A stretch of DNA of 64,000 bases from DASSFZ01 sp035283185. Its GTDB lineage: Bacteria > Chloroflexota > Anaerolineae > Fen-1058. Below are positions 9,525 to 17,542 of this stretch, piece after piece. Below the pieces are notes generated by a model. That model saw only the letters and a program-made list of their open reading frames with translations, had not been told where the DNA came from and made no database searches. Location: positions 4,438-68,437 of the forward strand of contig DATEUJ010000124.1 in NCBI GenBank assembly GCA_035283185.1, written 5' to 3'. Numbering within the stretch: position 1 is the first letter of the stretch; every line of letters begins with the position of its first letter. The position numbers and the translations under genes were made by a program.

Positions 9525-12026
9525 ATGCCTGGCAGAGAGCGCTCTGTGATCCGCACGCCCGACCAGCGGCTACGGGTGTTTGTGAGTTCGACGCTCCAGG
9601 AACTGGCCGAGGAGCGGGCGGCAGCGCGCGAAGCGTGTACCAAGCTGCGGTTCGCACCGGTGATGTTCGAGCTGGGCGCGCGGCCTCATCCGCCACGCGA
9701 CCTCTACCGCGCCTACCTCGACCAGAGCCACATCTTCGTCGGCATCTACTGGCAGCGCTATGGTTGGGTGGCGCCGGGCGAGACCATCTCCGGTCTGGAG
9801 GATGAATATGGGCTGTCGGGCGATAAGCCAAAGCTGATCTACATCAAGTCGCCTGCGCTGGAGCGCGAGCCGCGCCTGAAGGACCTGCTGACCCGCATTC
9901 AGCAAGATGACCGCGCCTCCTACAAGTATTTCACCACTACCGCGGAGCTGCGCGAGCTGATCGAGAACGACCTGGCCGTACTGCTCACCGAGCGCTTCGA
10001 GAGCGCAGCGTCCGCCGAAGGTGCGAGAGAGCCATCCATAGAGACGCCCAGCCGCCGCAACAACTTGCCAGCCTGGCCGACCGCGTTCATCGGACGCGAG
10101 AAGGAAGTGGAGGCCGTACGCAATATTCTGCGGCAGGAGGATGTACTCCTGGTTACGCTCACAGGTCCCGGTGGCGTCGGCAAAAGCCGGCTGGGCGTGC
10201 GGGTCGCAGCGGACTTGCTTGACGAGTTCGAGGATGGCGTCTTCTTCGTTCCGCTCGCGCCCATCCGCGATCCCGCGCTTGTCACCTCTGCCATCGCCGC
10301 AACGCTCGGCGTCCGGGAAAGCAGCGGTCAGCCGCTCGTGTCGAGCCTGAAAGATTATCTACGCAGTAAGCACATGCTGCTCGTGCTCGACAGCTTCGAG
10401 CAGGTCACCTCGGCTGCACCGCTCGTGGCTGAGTTACTGGCAGAGTGCCCCCGACTGAAGATACTCGTGACCAGCCGGGCGCCCTTGCGCTTACGTGGCG
10501 AGCGCGAGTTTGCGGTGCCTCCATTAACACTGCCCGCCTCCACACGGCCTTTGTCTATCGCAGAGCTATCGCACTATGAGGCGATCACGCTGTTCGTGCA
10601 GCGGGCGCTGGATGTGAAGCTGGACTTCGCGCTGACCGCTGAGAACGCCCCAGCGGTAGCTGAGATTTGCCAACGCCTGGATGGTCTACCGCTGGCGATT
10701 GAACTGGCGGCGGCCCGCATCAAGGTGCTGCCACCTCAGGCGCTGCTGGCTCGGCTGGAGAGGCGGCTGAAGCTGCTGACGGGAGGCGCGCGCGATCTGC
10801 CCGCCAGACAACAGACGCTGCGCAACACCATCGCGTGGAGCTACGATCTCCTGGGCGAGGGCGAGCAGGTGCTCTTCAGACGGTTGGGGGTATTTGCAGG
10901 CGGCTGCACGCTCGAGGCGGCGGAGGCAGTCTGCAACGCGGCAGGCGACCCAGAAGTAAATATCTTGGAGGGGATGACGTCACTTGTCGACGAGAGCCTG
11001 CTGCATCAAGGGGAAGGGGTAGAAGGCGAACCGCGCTTCTGGATGTTGGAGACGATTCGAGAGTACGCGTTGGAGCGGCTGGCGGAGAGCAGCGAGGCTG
11101 AGGCCATCCAACGACGGCACGCGGACTTCTTCCTGGCCCTGGCGGAGCAGGTAGAGCCCGCAATCACGAGCGGAAAGCGAGACGTCGCGCTCAAGCAGTT
11201 GGAAGCTGAGCATGACAACCTGCGGGCGGCATTGGCGTGGAGTCAGCCGGCCGATGAGAGCGAGGCTGGCTTGCGCTTGGCGGGGGCGCTATATTGGTTC
11301 TGGTATCTACGCGGTCACTGGAGCGAGGGGCGCGGCTGGCTGGAAGCTGCGCTGGCGCGAACCGAGGCAGGTTCATATGCGGCGGCGCGGGCGAAGGCAC
11401 TCTTGGGCGTTGGGATGTTGGCCGCGCATCAGGGTGACGGTGCTGTCGCTCCTCTCAGACTTCAGGAGAGCATCGCACAGTTTCGCCAGATGGGCGACAA
11501 GCGGGGTCTCGCCTACGCACTGTCCTTTCTAGGAACAGTGACGAGATGGCGCGGCGAGCTCGCTGAAGCGCGCGCTGCTCTTGAGGAGAGCGTGGCCCTA
11601 TTTCGGGACATCGGAGATCAATGGGGTGCGGCTGCGCGCCCCTGGCTGGAGGAGAGCGTGGCGATATTGCGGGAGGTCGGTGACAAGTCCTTCATCGGCT
11701 TGCCGCTGATCTATCTGGGCGATATCGCACGGCGTCAGGGCGACTATGAGCGCGCCGCAGCGCTCTACGAGGAGGGCCTGGCACTGTACCGAGAAGGAGG
11801 GAACAAGTGGGGTATCGCTCTTTCGCTCCACAATCTAGGCACTGTAGCCAAGGCGCGAGGCGACTATCGGCGCGCCGCAGCCCTGTTCGCGGAGGGCCTG
11901 CCACAATACCGCGAGCTGGGCTACACACCGGGTGTAGCCAGTTGCCTGGCGGGACTGGCGGGGGTCGCCGGAGCGGAGGGCAGCCGGAGCGCGCAGCGCG
12001 GCTGTTGGGTGCCGCGCAAGCCCTGA
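9525..12026 (+). CDS. DUF4062 / NB-ARC / TPR STAND ATPase, frameshifted near the 3' end
   Basis: 833 residues to the premature stop. The ATG at 9525 has CGGAGGA seven bases upstream and a TATAAT at 9499-9504. Domains: DUF4062 (about 15-150; LRVFVSSTLQELAEERAA, FVGIYWQRYG); an NB-ARC-type ATPase with Walker A GPGGVGKSRL (about 213-222), Walker B LLVLDSFEQ (about 285) and sensor LVTSRAPLRLRG; the LPLAIELAAARIKVL motif; a winged-helix part; and TPR-like repeats from about 560. Family knowledge: such STAND proteins act as ligand-triggered signalling or immune switches. One TPR appears shortened (QWGAAARPWLEES). A single-base loss near 11977 changes frame, so the native C-terminus is displaced. 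No DNA-binding domain is present. Confidence 0.75.
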   Translation: MPGRERSVIRTPDQRLRVFVSSTLQELAEERAAAREACTKLRFAPVMFELGARPHPPRDLYRAYLDQSHIFVGIYWQRYGWVAPGETISGLEDEYGLSGDKPKLIYIKSPALEREPRLKDLLTRIQQDDRASYKYFTTTAELRELIENDLAVLLTERFESAASAEGAREPSIETPSRRNNLPAWPTAFIGREKEVEAVRNILRQEDVLLVTLTGPGGVGKSRLGVRVAADLLDEFEDGVFFVPLAPIRDPALVTSAIAATLGVRESSGQPLVSSLKDYLRSKHMLLVLDSFEQVTSAAPLVAELLAECPRLKILVTSRAPLRLRGEREFAVPPLTLPASTRPLSIAELSHYEAITLFVQRALDVKLDFALTAENAPAVAEICQRLDGLPLAIELAAARIKVLPPQALLARLERRLKLLTGGARDLPARQQTLRNTIAWSYDLLGEGEQVLFRRLGVFAGGCTLEAAEAVCNAAGDPEVNILEGMTSLVDESLLHQGEGVEGEPRFWMLETIREYALERLAESSEAEAIQRRHADFFLALAEQVEPAITSGKRDVALKQLEAEHDNLRAALAWSQPADESEAGLRLAGALYWFWYLRGHWSEGRGWLEAALARTEAGSYAAARAKALLGVGMLAAHQGDGAVAPLRLQESIAQFRQMGDKRGLAYALSFLGTVTRWRGELAEARAALEESVALFRDIGDQWGAAARPWLEESVAILREVGDKSFIGLPLIYLGDIARRQGDYERAAALYEEGLALYREGGNKWGIALSLHNLGTVAKARGDYRRAAALFAEGLPQYRELGYTPGVASCLAGLAGVAGAEGSRSAQRGCWVPRKP

Positions 12027-12217
12027 TTGAGAACACTGACGCGGTCATCGGGCCTGCCGACCGCATCGAGGTTGAGCGTGACATATCCGCCGTGCGCACT
12101 CAATTAGGCGAGGAGGCATTCGCGCCAGCCTGGGCCGAGGGGCGGGCGATGACCCTGGACCAGGCCATTGCGTATGCATTGGAGGATGACGCTGGCGCTT
12201 CACACTATCCCGGATAA
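11978..12217 (+). pseudogene. Out-of-frame C-terminal tail of the STAND ATPase
   Basis: In the other forward frame the expected end continues: GQPERAARLLGAAQALIENT, then RTQLGEEAFAPAWAEGRAMT and LDQAIAYALEDDAGASHYPG, stopping at 12217. This is the usual last part of LuxR/AfsR-type STAND proteins, so the intact ancestor spanned 9525-12217. The break lies in the sequence GCCGGAGCGGAGGGCAGC around 11967-11984, where one added base restores the frame. Confidence 0.7.
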
Positions 12218-12267
12218 CAGACTTGCCAGCCAGCCGTGTTTGCCCGATACTATGCGAAGGAGCTTGC

Positions 12268-12882
12268 ATGCGCAACCGCCTCTCACGCATCGTCTTGAGT
12301 CTCGTCGTCGGATCGATCGTGGTTGCGATCGGGCTGTACCTGGGCTGGTTCATCGCGATCGGGCTGCAGGCCGCGCGCACGTTGAGCGGCTCAGTCCGAG
12401 CTCAGCCGTCTCGCGAGACAGTTGCCTTAGTGACCGACGTGACGCGCTGGACGTTTCTGGGGCTGACGACGGGGTTGGGTCTGGCGTTCGCCGCGCTCCA
12501 CAAGCACCGCGTGCGATTTCTCCTCGCGTCGATCGCAGGCTTCGCGCTGGGAGGGGCGCTGGCTTCGTGGCTTGTCGTGACCAGTCTCGATCGTGCCGCG
12601 CCCGCGGCGACGCTGGCATTGCCACTGGGCGGCGCGCTCGCCGGGCTGCTGCTGGGACTTGGAGCGCGGCTGGATATTCGGTCGGCACTGATGCTCATCG
12701 TCGTGGCGCTGGCGATGATGATCGCCGGGCCGTTCATCGATCCGCGCAGTTCCGTTATGCTGCCGTCGCCGCTGCGCCTGACACTGAGCGACTGGCTCAT
12801 CTTGCTCGCGCCCGGCGCGCTGATTGGCGCCATCCTCGCCGCACTCGTCCCGACCGGCTCCGACACATCGCAAACCGCGTGA
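12268..12882 (+). CDS. Multi-pass membrane protein, unknown function
   Basis: 204 residues from the ATG at 12268, with AAGGAG seven bases upstream; an earlier in-frame ATG lacks a ribosome site. About six transmembrane segments are visible: IVLSLVVGSIVVAIGLYLGW, WTFLGLTTGLGLAFAAL, FLLASIAGFALGGALASWLV, LALPLGGALAGLLLGLGA, LMLIVVALAMMIAGPFI and LLAPGALIGAILAALVP. Glycine- and alanine-rich helices without charged motifs suggest a small integral membrane protein. No family was recognised. Confidence 0.6.
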   Translation: MRNRLSRIVLSLVVGSIVVAIGLYLGWFIAIGLQAARTLSGSVRAQPSRETVALVTDVTRWTFLGLTTGLGLAFAALHKHRVRFLLASIAGFALGGALASWLVVTSLDRAAPAATLALPLGGALAGLLLGLGARLDIRSALMLIVVALAMMIAGPFIDPRSSVMLPSPLRLTLSDWLILLAPGALIGAILAALVPTGSDTSQTA

Positions 12883-12993
12883 TAGGCGCGCGGGTCTTCT
12901 TCCCCCTGCACTCCGATCCGAAAGACGCCGCGGTCATCCTTAGAAACTATCTCAAAAGCCGTTCGTCGTGGCGACTCAATTGCCCCCGTAGCG

Positions 12994-13041
12994 CCTGTCC
13001 TGAGCCTTGCCCTGAGCGCAGTCGAAGGGGCAGCCGAAGGA
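12994..13041. repeat. REP-like element (CCTGAGC...AGTCGAAGG type)
   Basis: The stretch carries the words CCTGTCCTGAGCC, CCTGAGCGCAGTCGAAGG and CAGCCGAAGG. This CCTGAGC/GTCGAAGG word pair is a very common intergenic palindromic repeat in many bacterial genomes. Confidence 0.55.
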
Positions 13042-13064
13042 TGGCGGAGTGGGGTGAGTCGCAC

Positions 13065-13096
13065 GTGTAACGACTGAAGTCGTTACACCCGTTTTT
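13065..13096 (+). terminator. Rho-independent terminator
   Basis: GTGTAACGAC and GTCGTTACAC form a perfect 10-bp stem with a TGAA loop, followed by CCGTTTTT. It lies 180 bp downstream of the membrane-protein gene. Confidence 0.75.
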
Positions 13097-13107
13097 GAGA
13101 TGATTTC

Positions 13108-13338
13108 TTAGTGGACGGGCGCCTGGGAGTCGTCCGCTGCTGAGGGGTATCGATCGAGAGCGGCGCGACTGAACACGCGAGGGAGCACCCCGTGCACGCG
13201 CGCATCGTGCGCCCGACGCAGATGCTCTTCTGCGCGCGCGAGTGCTGCCTCGGCGGAAGCGAGAATGGTGTCGAGCCGGGCAGGCACTGCTCCAGCCGGA
13301 CGATACGACACACTTGAGATGAAAACCGTGTTACGCAT
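13108..13338 (-). CDS. Small hypothetical protein, 76 residues
   Basis: The start ATG at 13338 is preceded by TTGGAGGAAAAGAC, a strong ribosome site. The product begins MRNTVFISSVSYRPAG and then has a helical, Ala/Glu/Arg-rich middle (LDTILASAEAALARAEEHLRRAH). There is no signal peptide or recognised domain. The next plus-strand unit lies beyond a 366-bp gap that holds the promoter at 13646; the rest of that gap is AT-richer and I see no gene in it. Confidence 0.5.
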   Translation of the reverse strand: MRNTVFISSVSYRPAGAVPARLDTILASAEAALARAEEHLRRAHDARVHGVLPRVFSRAALDRYPSAADDSQAPVH

Positions 13339-13645
13339 GTCTTTTCCTCCAAAGGGCAAAATCAACCTGTGCAATCTAACTCCAATTCACGCCAGATGAT
13401 ACGCTGCCGCTGTTATAGCATAGTATGAGCCGCGTAAGAGGAAAGTATAGTTCGCGGTCAAACGATCGCATCATAATTTTTCGCACACTGGTCGGGATTG
13501 AATTGATGCAATGCTCACACGATGCTGTCACTCGCCATAGACATTCGTAAGAGCTTGTTGGAATGCAGATTACCGAAGTCTCATAGTTTATTCTTACAGG
13601 TGATTGCATACATCTTTAGCGTGATGCTCGAGTCTTGGTCTTTTC

Positions 13646-13674
13646 TTGACTTTCTCCTTGAACGGGTGTAAAGT
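13646..13674 (+). promoter_or_regulatory. Sigma-70-like promoter of the 30-codon peptide unit
   Basis: TTGACT (13646-13651), 17-bp spacer, TAAAGT (13669-13674). The expected transcription start is only about 10 bases before the AAGGAGG at 13691-13697. Confidence 0.6.
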
Positions 13675-13704
13675 CTCGCCATCCTGGCCAAAGGAGGCGC
13701 GCTC

Positions 13705-13797
13705 ATGGTGAACATCAACCGCACGGGTGCTGTGGTTTCCGCCGCATTCGCTAGCGGCGCAGTTTCACCTTACCGGAGTGCGCCTGATGACCGTTAG
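13705..13797 (+). CDS. Possible 30-residue peptide in its own transcription unit
   Basis: The ATG at 13705 has a near-perfect AAGGAGG seven bases upstream. The product starts MVNINRTGAVVSAAFASGAV and ends SPYRSAPDDR. A promoter lies 31 bp upstream and a strong terminator begins 19 bp after the stop. The peptide has a mildly hydrophobic core and a charged tail, with no known family. It could be a free small protein, a leader peptide, or a small RNA with a fortuitous ORF. Confidence 0.45.
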   Translation: MVNINRTGAVVSAAFASGAVSPYRSAPDDR

Positions 13798-13815
13798 GTC
13801 TGTCGTATTGCCTGT

Positions 13816-13855
13816 ACGGCCACGGGTGAGCTTGCCCGTGGCCGTTTTATTTTGT
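13816..13855 (+). terminator. Rho-independent terminator
   Basis: ACGGCCACGGG (13816-13826) pairs perfectly with CCCGTGGCCGT (13835-13845) around an 8-base loop and is followed by TTTATTTTG. Confidence 0.85.
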
Positions 13856-13969
13856 CCGGCGCCATCCAAACAAAAAGTGCACATCGGACGAAAGACCAGT
13901 AGACGACTCAGAACATCTGTGCTATGCTGAAATGGCCGAGGTAGCAGAAGCCAAAGGGTTAAGGGTGCC

Positions 13970-14989
13970 ATGAACGAATCACGCGCTATCGAGACGGAGA
14001 AACTGGGACGCATCTACAAGATTCGCGGCGCGAAGAAGGGCGAAGCGCGCGAGCTCGTCGCGCTGCAAGACGTCGATCTCGAAGTCCGGCGCGGCGAGCT
14101 GTTCGGTCTGCTCGGCCCGAACGGCGCCGGCAAGACGACGCTGATTAAGATCCTCACCACGCTGCTCCTGCCCTCGTCCGGCCGCGCGCTGGTCGACGGG
14201 CTAGACGTCGTGACGCAGCACAGGCTCGTGCGCGAGCGGATCAACATGGTGTCGGGCGGTGAGTCGTCCGGCTACGGCCTGCTGACGGTGCGCGAGAACC
14301 TGTGGATGTTCGCGCAGTTCTACGGCATCGACCACGCGACCACCTACCGGCGCATCGACGAGATGCTCGAAGTCGTCGGCCTGAGCGATCGCAAGCACAC
14401 GAAGATCAGCGACCTGTCGACTGGCCTGCGCCAGAAGACGAACATCGTGCGCGGCTTCATCACCGATCCGCAGATCCTCTTCCTCGACGAGCCGACGCTG
14501 GGGCTGGACGTGGCTGCCGCGCGCGACGCGCGCCAGTTCGTGCGCCGTTGGATGGGCCGGCAGGACAAGACGATCCTGCTCACGACCCACTACATGGTCG
14601 AGGCCGACGAGCTGTGCGATCGGGTGGCGATCATCGACCGCGGCCGGGTGCTGGCCTGCGACACGCCGGCGAGCCTCAAGCGCCGCCTTCAGCGCGACGC
14701 GATCTTCCACATCGAGACGTCGTACCTTTCGACCGGCGGCGCAGACGGCTTCGAAGCGATACCCGGCGTGAGCAAGGTGACGCATCGGGACCGCGACGAT
14801 CGGACTGCGTTCGAGTTCCTGCTCCAGGGCGAGGACGTGCTCGCGCCTGTCGTCGCGCGCATGACCGAGAAGAACGCGAAGATCCTCTCGTTACAGAAGC
14901 GCGAGCCGACGCTCGAAGACGTGTTCATCGACCTGGTTGGGCGCGGCCTGACCGACGGGGAGAACGGCAGTGGAAGCGGCAATCACTAA
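13970..14989 (+). CDS. ABC transporter ATP-binding protein (DrrA/ABC-2 export type)
   Basis: 339 residues. Walker A is GPNGAGKTT (about residue 49), the Q-loop region is GLLTVRENL, the signature is LSTGLRQKTNIVRG, Walker B is PQILFLDEPTLGLD and the switch is LLTTHYMVEADEL. The C-terminal extension (about 225-330), ending LEDVFIDLVGRGLT, is the usual DrrA/CcmA-like tail. This is the cytoplasmic motor of an ABC-2 exporter; drug, polysaccharide or lipid substrates all occur in this family. Its end overlaps the next gene by 20 bp, so it is the first gene of a three-gene operon. Confidence 0.88.
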   Translation: MNESRAIETEKLGRIYKIRGAKKGEARELVALQDVDLEVRRGELFGLLGPNGAGKTTLIKILTTLLLPSSGRALVDGLDVVTQHRLVRERINMVSGGESSGYGLLTVRENLWMFAQFYGIDHATTYRRIDEMLEVVGLSDRKHTKISDLSTGLRQKTNIVRGFITDPQILFLDEPTLGLDVAAARDARQFVRRWMGRQDKTILLTTHYMVEADELCDRVAIIDRGRVLACDTPASLKRRLQRDAIFHIETSYLSTGGADGFEAIPGVSKVTHRDRDDRTAFEFLLQGEDVLAPVVARMTEKNAKILSLQKREPTLEDVFIDLVGRGLTDGENGSGSGNH

Positions 14990-15827
14990 CGCACCGACCC
15001 GGCCGCCGTTCAAGCGCCGCGCCAACCTGTTCTGGCGCACGGTCTTCGCGCGCTCGTACCCGCGCCTCATCGGCCTGCGGCGCGAGCCGTCGTGGATGTT
15101 CTTCGAGATCGCGCTGCCGTTCCTGATCGCCTGCTCGTACGTGTTCGTGTACAAGGCAATCGGCGCGCCGCAGGAATTCATCGGCTTCGTCGTGCTGGGC
15201 GGCGCAATGAGCGCGTTCTGGCTGAACATGCTGTGGCTGATGGCCAGCCAGTTGTACTGGGAGAAGCAGACGGGCAACCTGCCGCTGTACATCGCCGCGC
15301 CGAACTCGATGATGGCGATCCTGCTCGGCATGGCGCTGGGCGGCTTGGCGGCGACCTGCGTGCGCGCCGCCGTCATCGTCGTCGCCGGCTCAGTGCTGTT
15401 CGGCGTGACGTACTCGACGGCGAATCTCCTTCCGGCGCTCGCCGTCTTTCTGCTGACGATGGTCGCGCTGTACGGGCTGGGCATGCTGTTCGCCTCGGTG
15501 TTCCTGCTGTTCGGGCGAGAGGCGTGGCACACGAGCAACCTGCTTCAAGAGCCGGTGTACCTGGTGTCAGGCTTCTATTTCCCGATCAAGAGCCTGCCTG
15601 TGTGGGTCGCCGCCGTCGCGTCGCTCGTCCCGGTCACGCTCGGGCTGGACGCCATGCGGCAACTGTTGTTCGCCGGCGGCGAAACGATCGGGTTCCTGCC
15701 GGTCTCGATCGAGATCGCCCTCCTGGCCGTCTTGAGCGTCGCGCTCCTGTTCGCGTCGAAGTGGGCGCTGGACTACCTGGAGATGCTCGCGCGCAGGGAA
15801 GGCAGAATAACGGAGCGAAGGCGTTGA
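14970..15827 (+). CDS. ABC-2 type permease, first subunit
   Basis: 285 residues, GTG start inside the end of the ATPase gene with GGGGAGA nine bases upstream. It shows about six membrane helices: IALPFLIACSYVFVYKAI; FVVLGGAMSAFWLNMLWLM; a pair around MALGGLAATCVRAAVIVVAG; LAVFLLTMVALYGLGMLFAS; VSGFYFPIKSLPVWVAAVAS; and LAVLSVALLFASKWALDYLE. The ABC-2 signature region before the last helices (YFPIKSLPVWV) is present. It pairs with the second permease as a heterodimeric channel. Confidence 0.82.
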   Translation: MEAAITNAPTRPPFKRRANLFWRTVFARSYPRLIGLRREPSWMFFEIALPFLIACSYVFVYKAIGAPQEFIGFVVLGGAMSAFWLNMLWLMASQLYWEKQTGNLPLYIAAPNSMMAILLGMALGGLAATCVRAAVIVVAGSVLFGVTYSTANLLPALAVFLLTMVALYGLGMLFASVFLLFGREAWHTSNLLQEPVYLVSGFYFPIKSLPVWVAAVASLVPVTLGLDAMRQLLFAGGETIGFLPVSIEIALLAVLSVALLFASKWALDYLEMLARREGRITERRR

Positions 15828-15840
15828 GTTAACCTACAGA

Positions 15841-15905
15841 AGTTCCCTCCAGCTCCTTCAGTTCCTTGAGTTCCAGGGAACTGAAGGAACTCGAGGAACT
15901 CAGGA
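15841..15905. repeat. GTTCC-word inverted repeat in the ABC operon
   Basis: The left arm repeats AGTTCC, CTCC and CAGTTCC words; the right arm repeats GGAAC and GGAACTC words, giving a long imperfect hairpin. The same word family recurs at 56532-56591 inside the aminomutase operon. Confidence 0.6.
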
Positions 15906-15911
15906 GATAAC

Positions 15912-16754
15912 GTGAAAGAAGCGATGCGCTCATTCAAGATGGCGACGTGGCTCGGCTGGCAGATCGAGTCGAACTGGACCGATCCGTTCCTGTTCGGCAT
16001 CTACTCGATCGCCAAGCCGGTGTCGGCGGCGCTGATCCTGGTGGTGATGTACAGCATCGTCGCGCAGGGCGGGCCGGGCCACCCGCTCTTTCCTTATATG
16101 TATGTGGGAAATGCTTTCTATATTTACGTCGGCGCGGTGCTGATCGGCATCTCGTGGGCGATCGTCGCCGACCGCGAGGAATACGGCACGCTCAAGTACA
16201 TCGCCGCCGCGCCGCTCGTCATGCTGTGGTATCTGCTCGGGCGCGGCATGGCGCGCACGATCATCGGCACCATCTCGGTGATCGTCACACTCGCCATCGG
16301 CGTGCTCTTTCTGCAGGTGCCGATTGCCCTGCCGGCGGTCGACTGGCTGCTGTTCGCCGTGGCGATGGCGCTGGGATTGAGCAGTCTGATGGTGATGGGC
16401 CTGCTGCTGGCGGGCGTGTCGTTCCTGATCGCGCGGCACGCCGGCTTCATTGGCGAGGCGGTCGCCGGCGCGCTGTACCTGTTCACCGGCGCGATCTTCC
16501 CGCTCGAAGTGCTGCCATCACTCTTGCAGCCGATCGGCTACGTCTTGCCGGTCACGTACTGGCTGGAGGCGATCCGCCGCGCGCTGCTCGGCGCGCGCGG
16601 CGGGCCGACGTTCGCCGCGTGGAGCGATGCACAGGTCGTCGGCGCGCTGGCGGTGAGCATGCTGGTGTGGGGTGCGATTTCAGTCGCGTACTTCCGCTAT
16701 GCCGAGAATCGCGCCAGGGCGCGGGGGTTGTTGGATTGGCAAACGCAGTATTAG
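15912..16754 (+). CDS. ABC-2 type permease, second subunit
   Basis: 280 residues, GTG start with AGGAGATAAC immediately upstream. Membrane helices include SAALILVVMYSIVAQGG, YIYVGAVLIGISWAIVADR, a segment around ISVIVTLAIGVLFLQVPIAL, WLLFAVAMALGLSSLMVMGL, VAGALYLFTGAIFPLEVLPS and ALAVSMLVWGAISVAYFRYA. The Y-L-F-T-G-A-I-F-P-L-E-V-L-P segment is the typical ABC-2 membrane motif. It sits 84 bp after the first permease, with a GTTCC inverted repeat in the gap. Together the three genes form an exporter whose cargo is not indicated by neighbours. Confidence 0.82.
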   Translation: MKEAMRSFKMATWLGWQIESNWTDPFLFGIYSIAKPVSAALILVVMYSIVAQGGPGHPLFPYMYVGNAFYIYVGAVLIGISWAIVADREEYGTLKYIAAAPLVMLWYLLGRGMARTIIGTISVIVTLAIGVLFLQVPIALPAVDWLLFAVAMALGLSSLMVMGLLLAGVSFLIARHAGFIGEAVAGALYLFTGAIFPLEVLPSLLQPIGYVLPVTYWLEAIRRALLGARGGPTFAAWSDAQVVGALAVSMLVWGAISVAYFRYAENRARARGLLDWQTQY

Positions 16755-16880
16755 CGCCAATTGCATACGAGTTGTCATCTGCCGTTCAACTGGCCGTCCT
16801 ACCGCGATGTGCCGCCTCTCTTGTCCTTCAGTGAGCATGGTAAGCCATAGCAAGGCCGCACCATCGCGGCAATGCCGCCC

Positions 16881-16909
16881 TTGACAAGTATACGCCATTG
16901 GCGTATACT
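16881..16909 (+). promoter_or_regulatory. Promoter with overlapping operator of the broken toxin-antitoxin locus
   Basis: TTGACA (16881-16886), 17 bp, TATACT (16904-16909). The spacer and -10 form a perfect inverted repeat: AGTATACGCC, three bases, GGCGTATACT (16887-16909). The arrangement is what an autoregulated XRE antitoxin operon would have. Confidence 0.8.
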
Positions 16910-16944
16910 CCTCGCAGACCTGAGATGCCGCCTCCGGCCCTACT

Positions 16945-17019
16945 ATGGTCATCGTCGAAACTTCGGTCTTCACGCGTCGTGTACTGGAGTTGCTCACGGA
17001 TAAGGACGAGTATCTATGA
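16945..17019 (+). pseudogene. Toxin gene reduced to its first 24 codons
   Basis: ATG at 16945 encodes MVIVETSVFTRRVLELLTDK plus DEYL and then stops in TGA overlapping the antitoxin ATG. The sequence matches the start of RelE/HigB-type toxins (IVET-x-VFTRRV-x-ELL-x-D-x-EY) that precede this kind of antitoxin; these are normally about 100 residues. The rest of the toxin is absent, as if deleted between codon 24 and the antitoxin start. Confidence 0.65.
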
Positions 17020-17366
17020 AGGATGAACTGTTCAACGAATTGGTAGCCAGCGTGCGTGAAGGTGGAGCGATTCTGCGCGGCGAAGCCAGGCCAACTCGCA
17101 CCTTCGCTGTGGATGGGCCGAATATCAAGCGCATTCGGGCGAGCTATCGACTCTCGCAAGGGCAATTCGCCGCTCTGCTCGGTATCAGCGTGGGCACGCT
17201 GCGGAATTGGGAGCAAGGTCGTCGGACGCCAGAAGGTCCGGCGCGGGTCCTGTTGCAGGTTGCAGCGAGGCATCCCGATGCCGTGTGGGATGTCGTTCGC
17301 CCGGTTGTGCGTCAGCGCCAAAGTGCGGCCAAGACAAACAAAGCCAAGCGCAGCATGCGAACGTAG
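17016..17366 (+). CDS. XRE-family antitoxin / DNA-binding protein (HigA-like)
   Basis: 116 residues. The N-terminus MKDELFNELVASVREGGAIL is typical of antitoxins paired with RelE/HigB-like toxins. The HTH is IKRIRASYRLSQGQFAALLG and ISVGTLRNWEQGRRTPEGPA (about residues 38-78), with the NWEQGRR recognition segment. A perfect palindrome in the promoter is its likely operator. Its partner toxin is reduced to 24 codons, so the protein probably survives as a solo regulator or a relic. Confidence 0.8.
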   Translation: MKDELFNELVASVREGGAILRGEARPTRTFAVDGPNIKRIRASYRLSQGQFAALLGISVGTLRNWEQGRRTPEGPARVLLQVAARHPDAVWDVVRPVVRQRQSAAKTNKAKRSMRT

Positions 17367-17542
17367 ATGGCGGCAAGCCGGTGGCCTGAGCAGTGATCGG
17401 CGGAGTGGTCGCCCACTTTCGCTGATTTTGATCTTATCTGCGTTCATCTGCGCGCTTTGCGTCTGCGTCCAAAAATCTTCGCGGTCGACGTAGATGTTGT
17501 AGAGGAATACTCTATCGCGCCGGCACATCGCGCGAGGGAATC

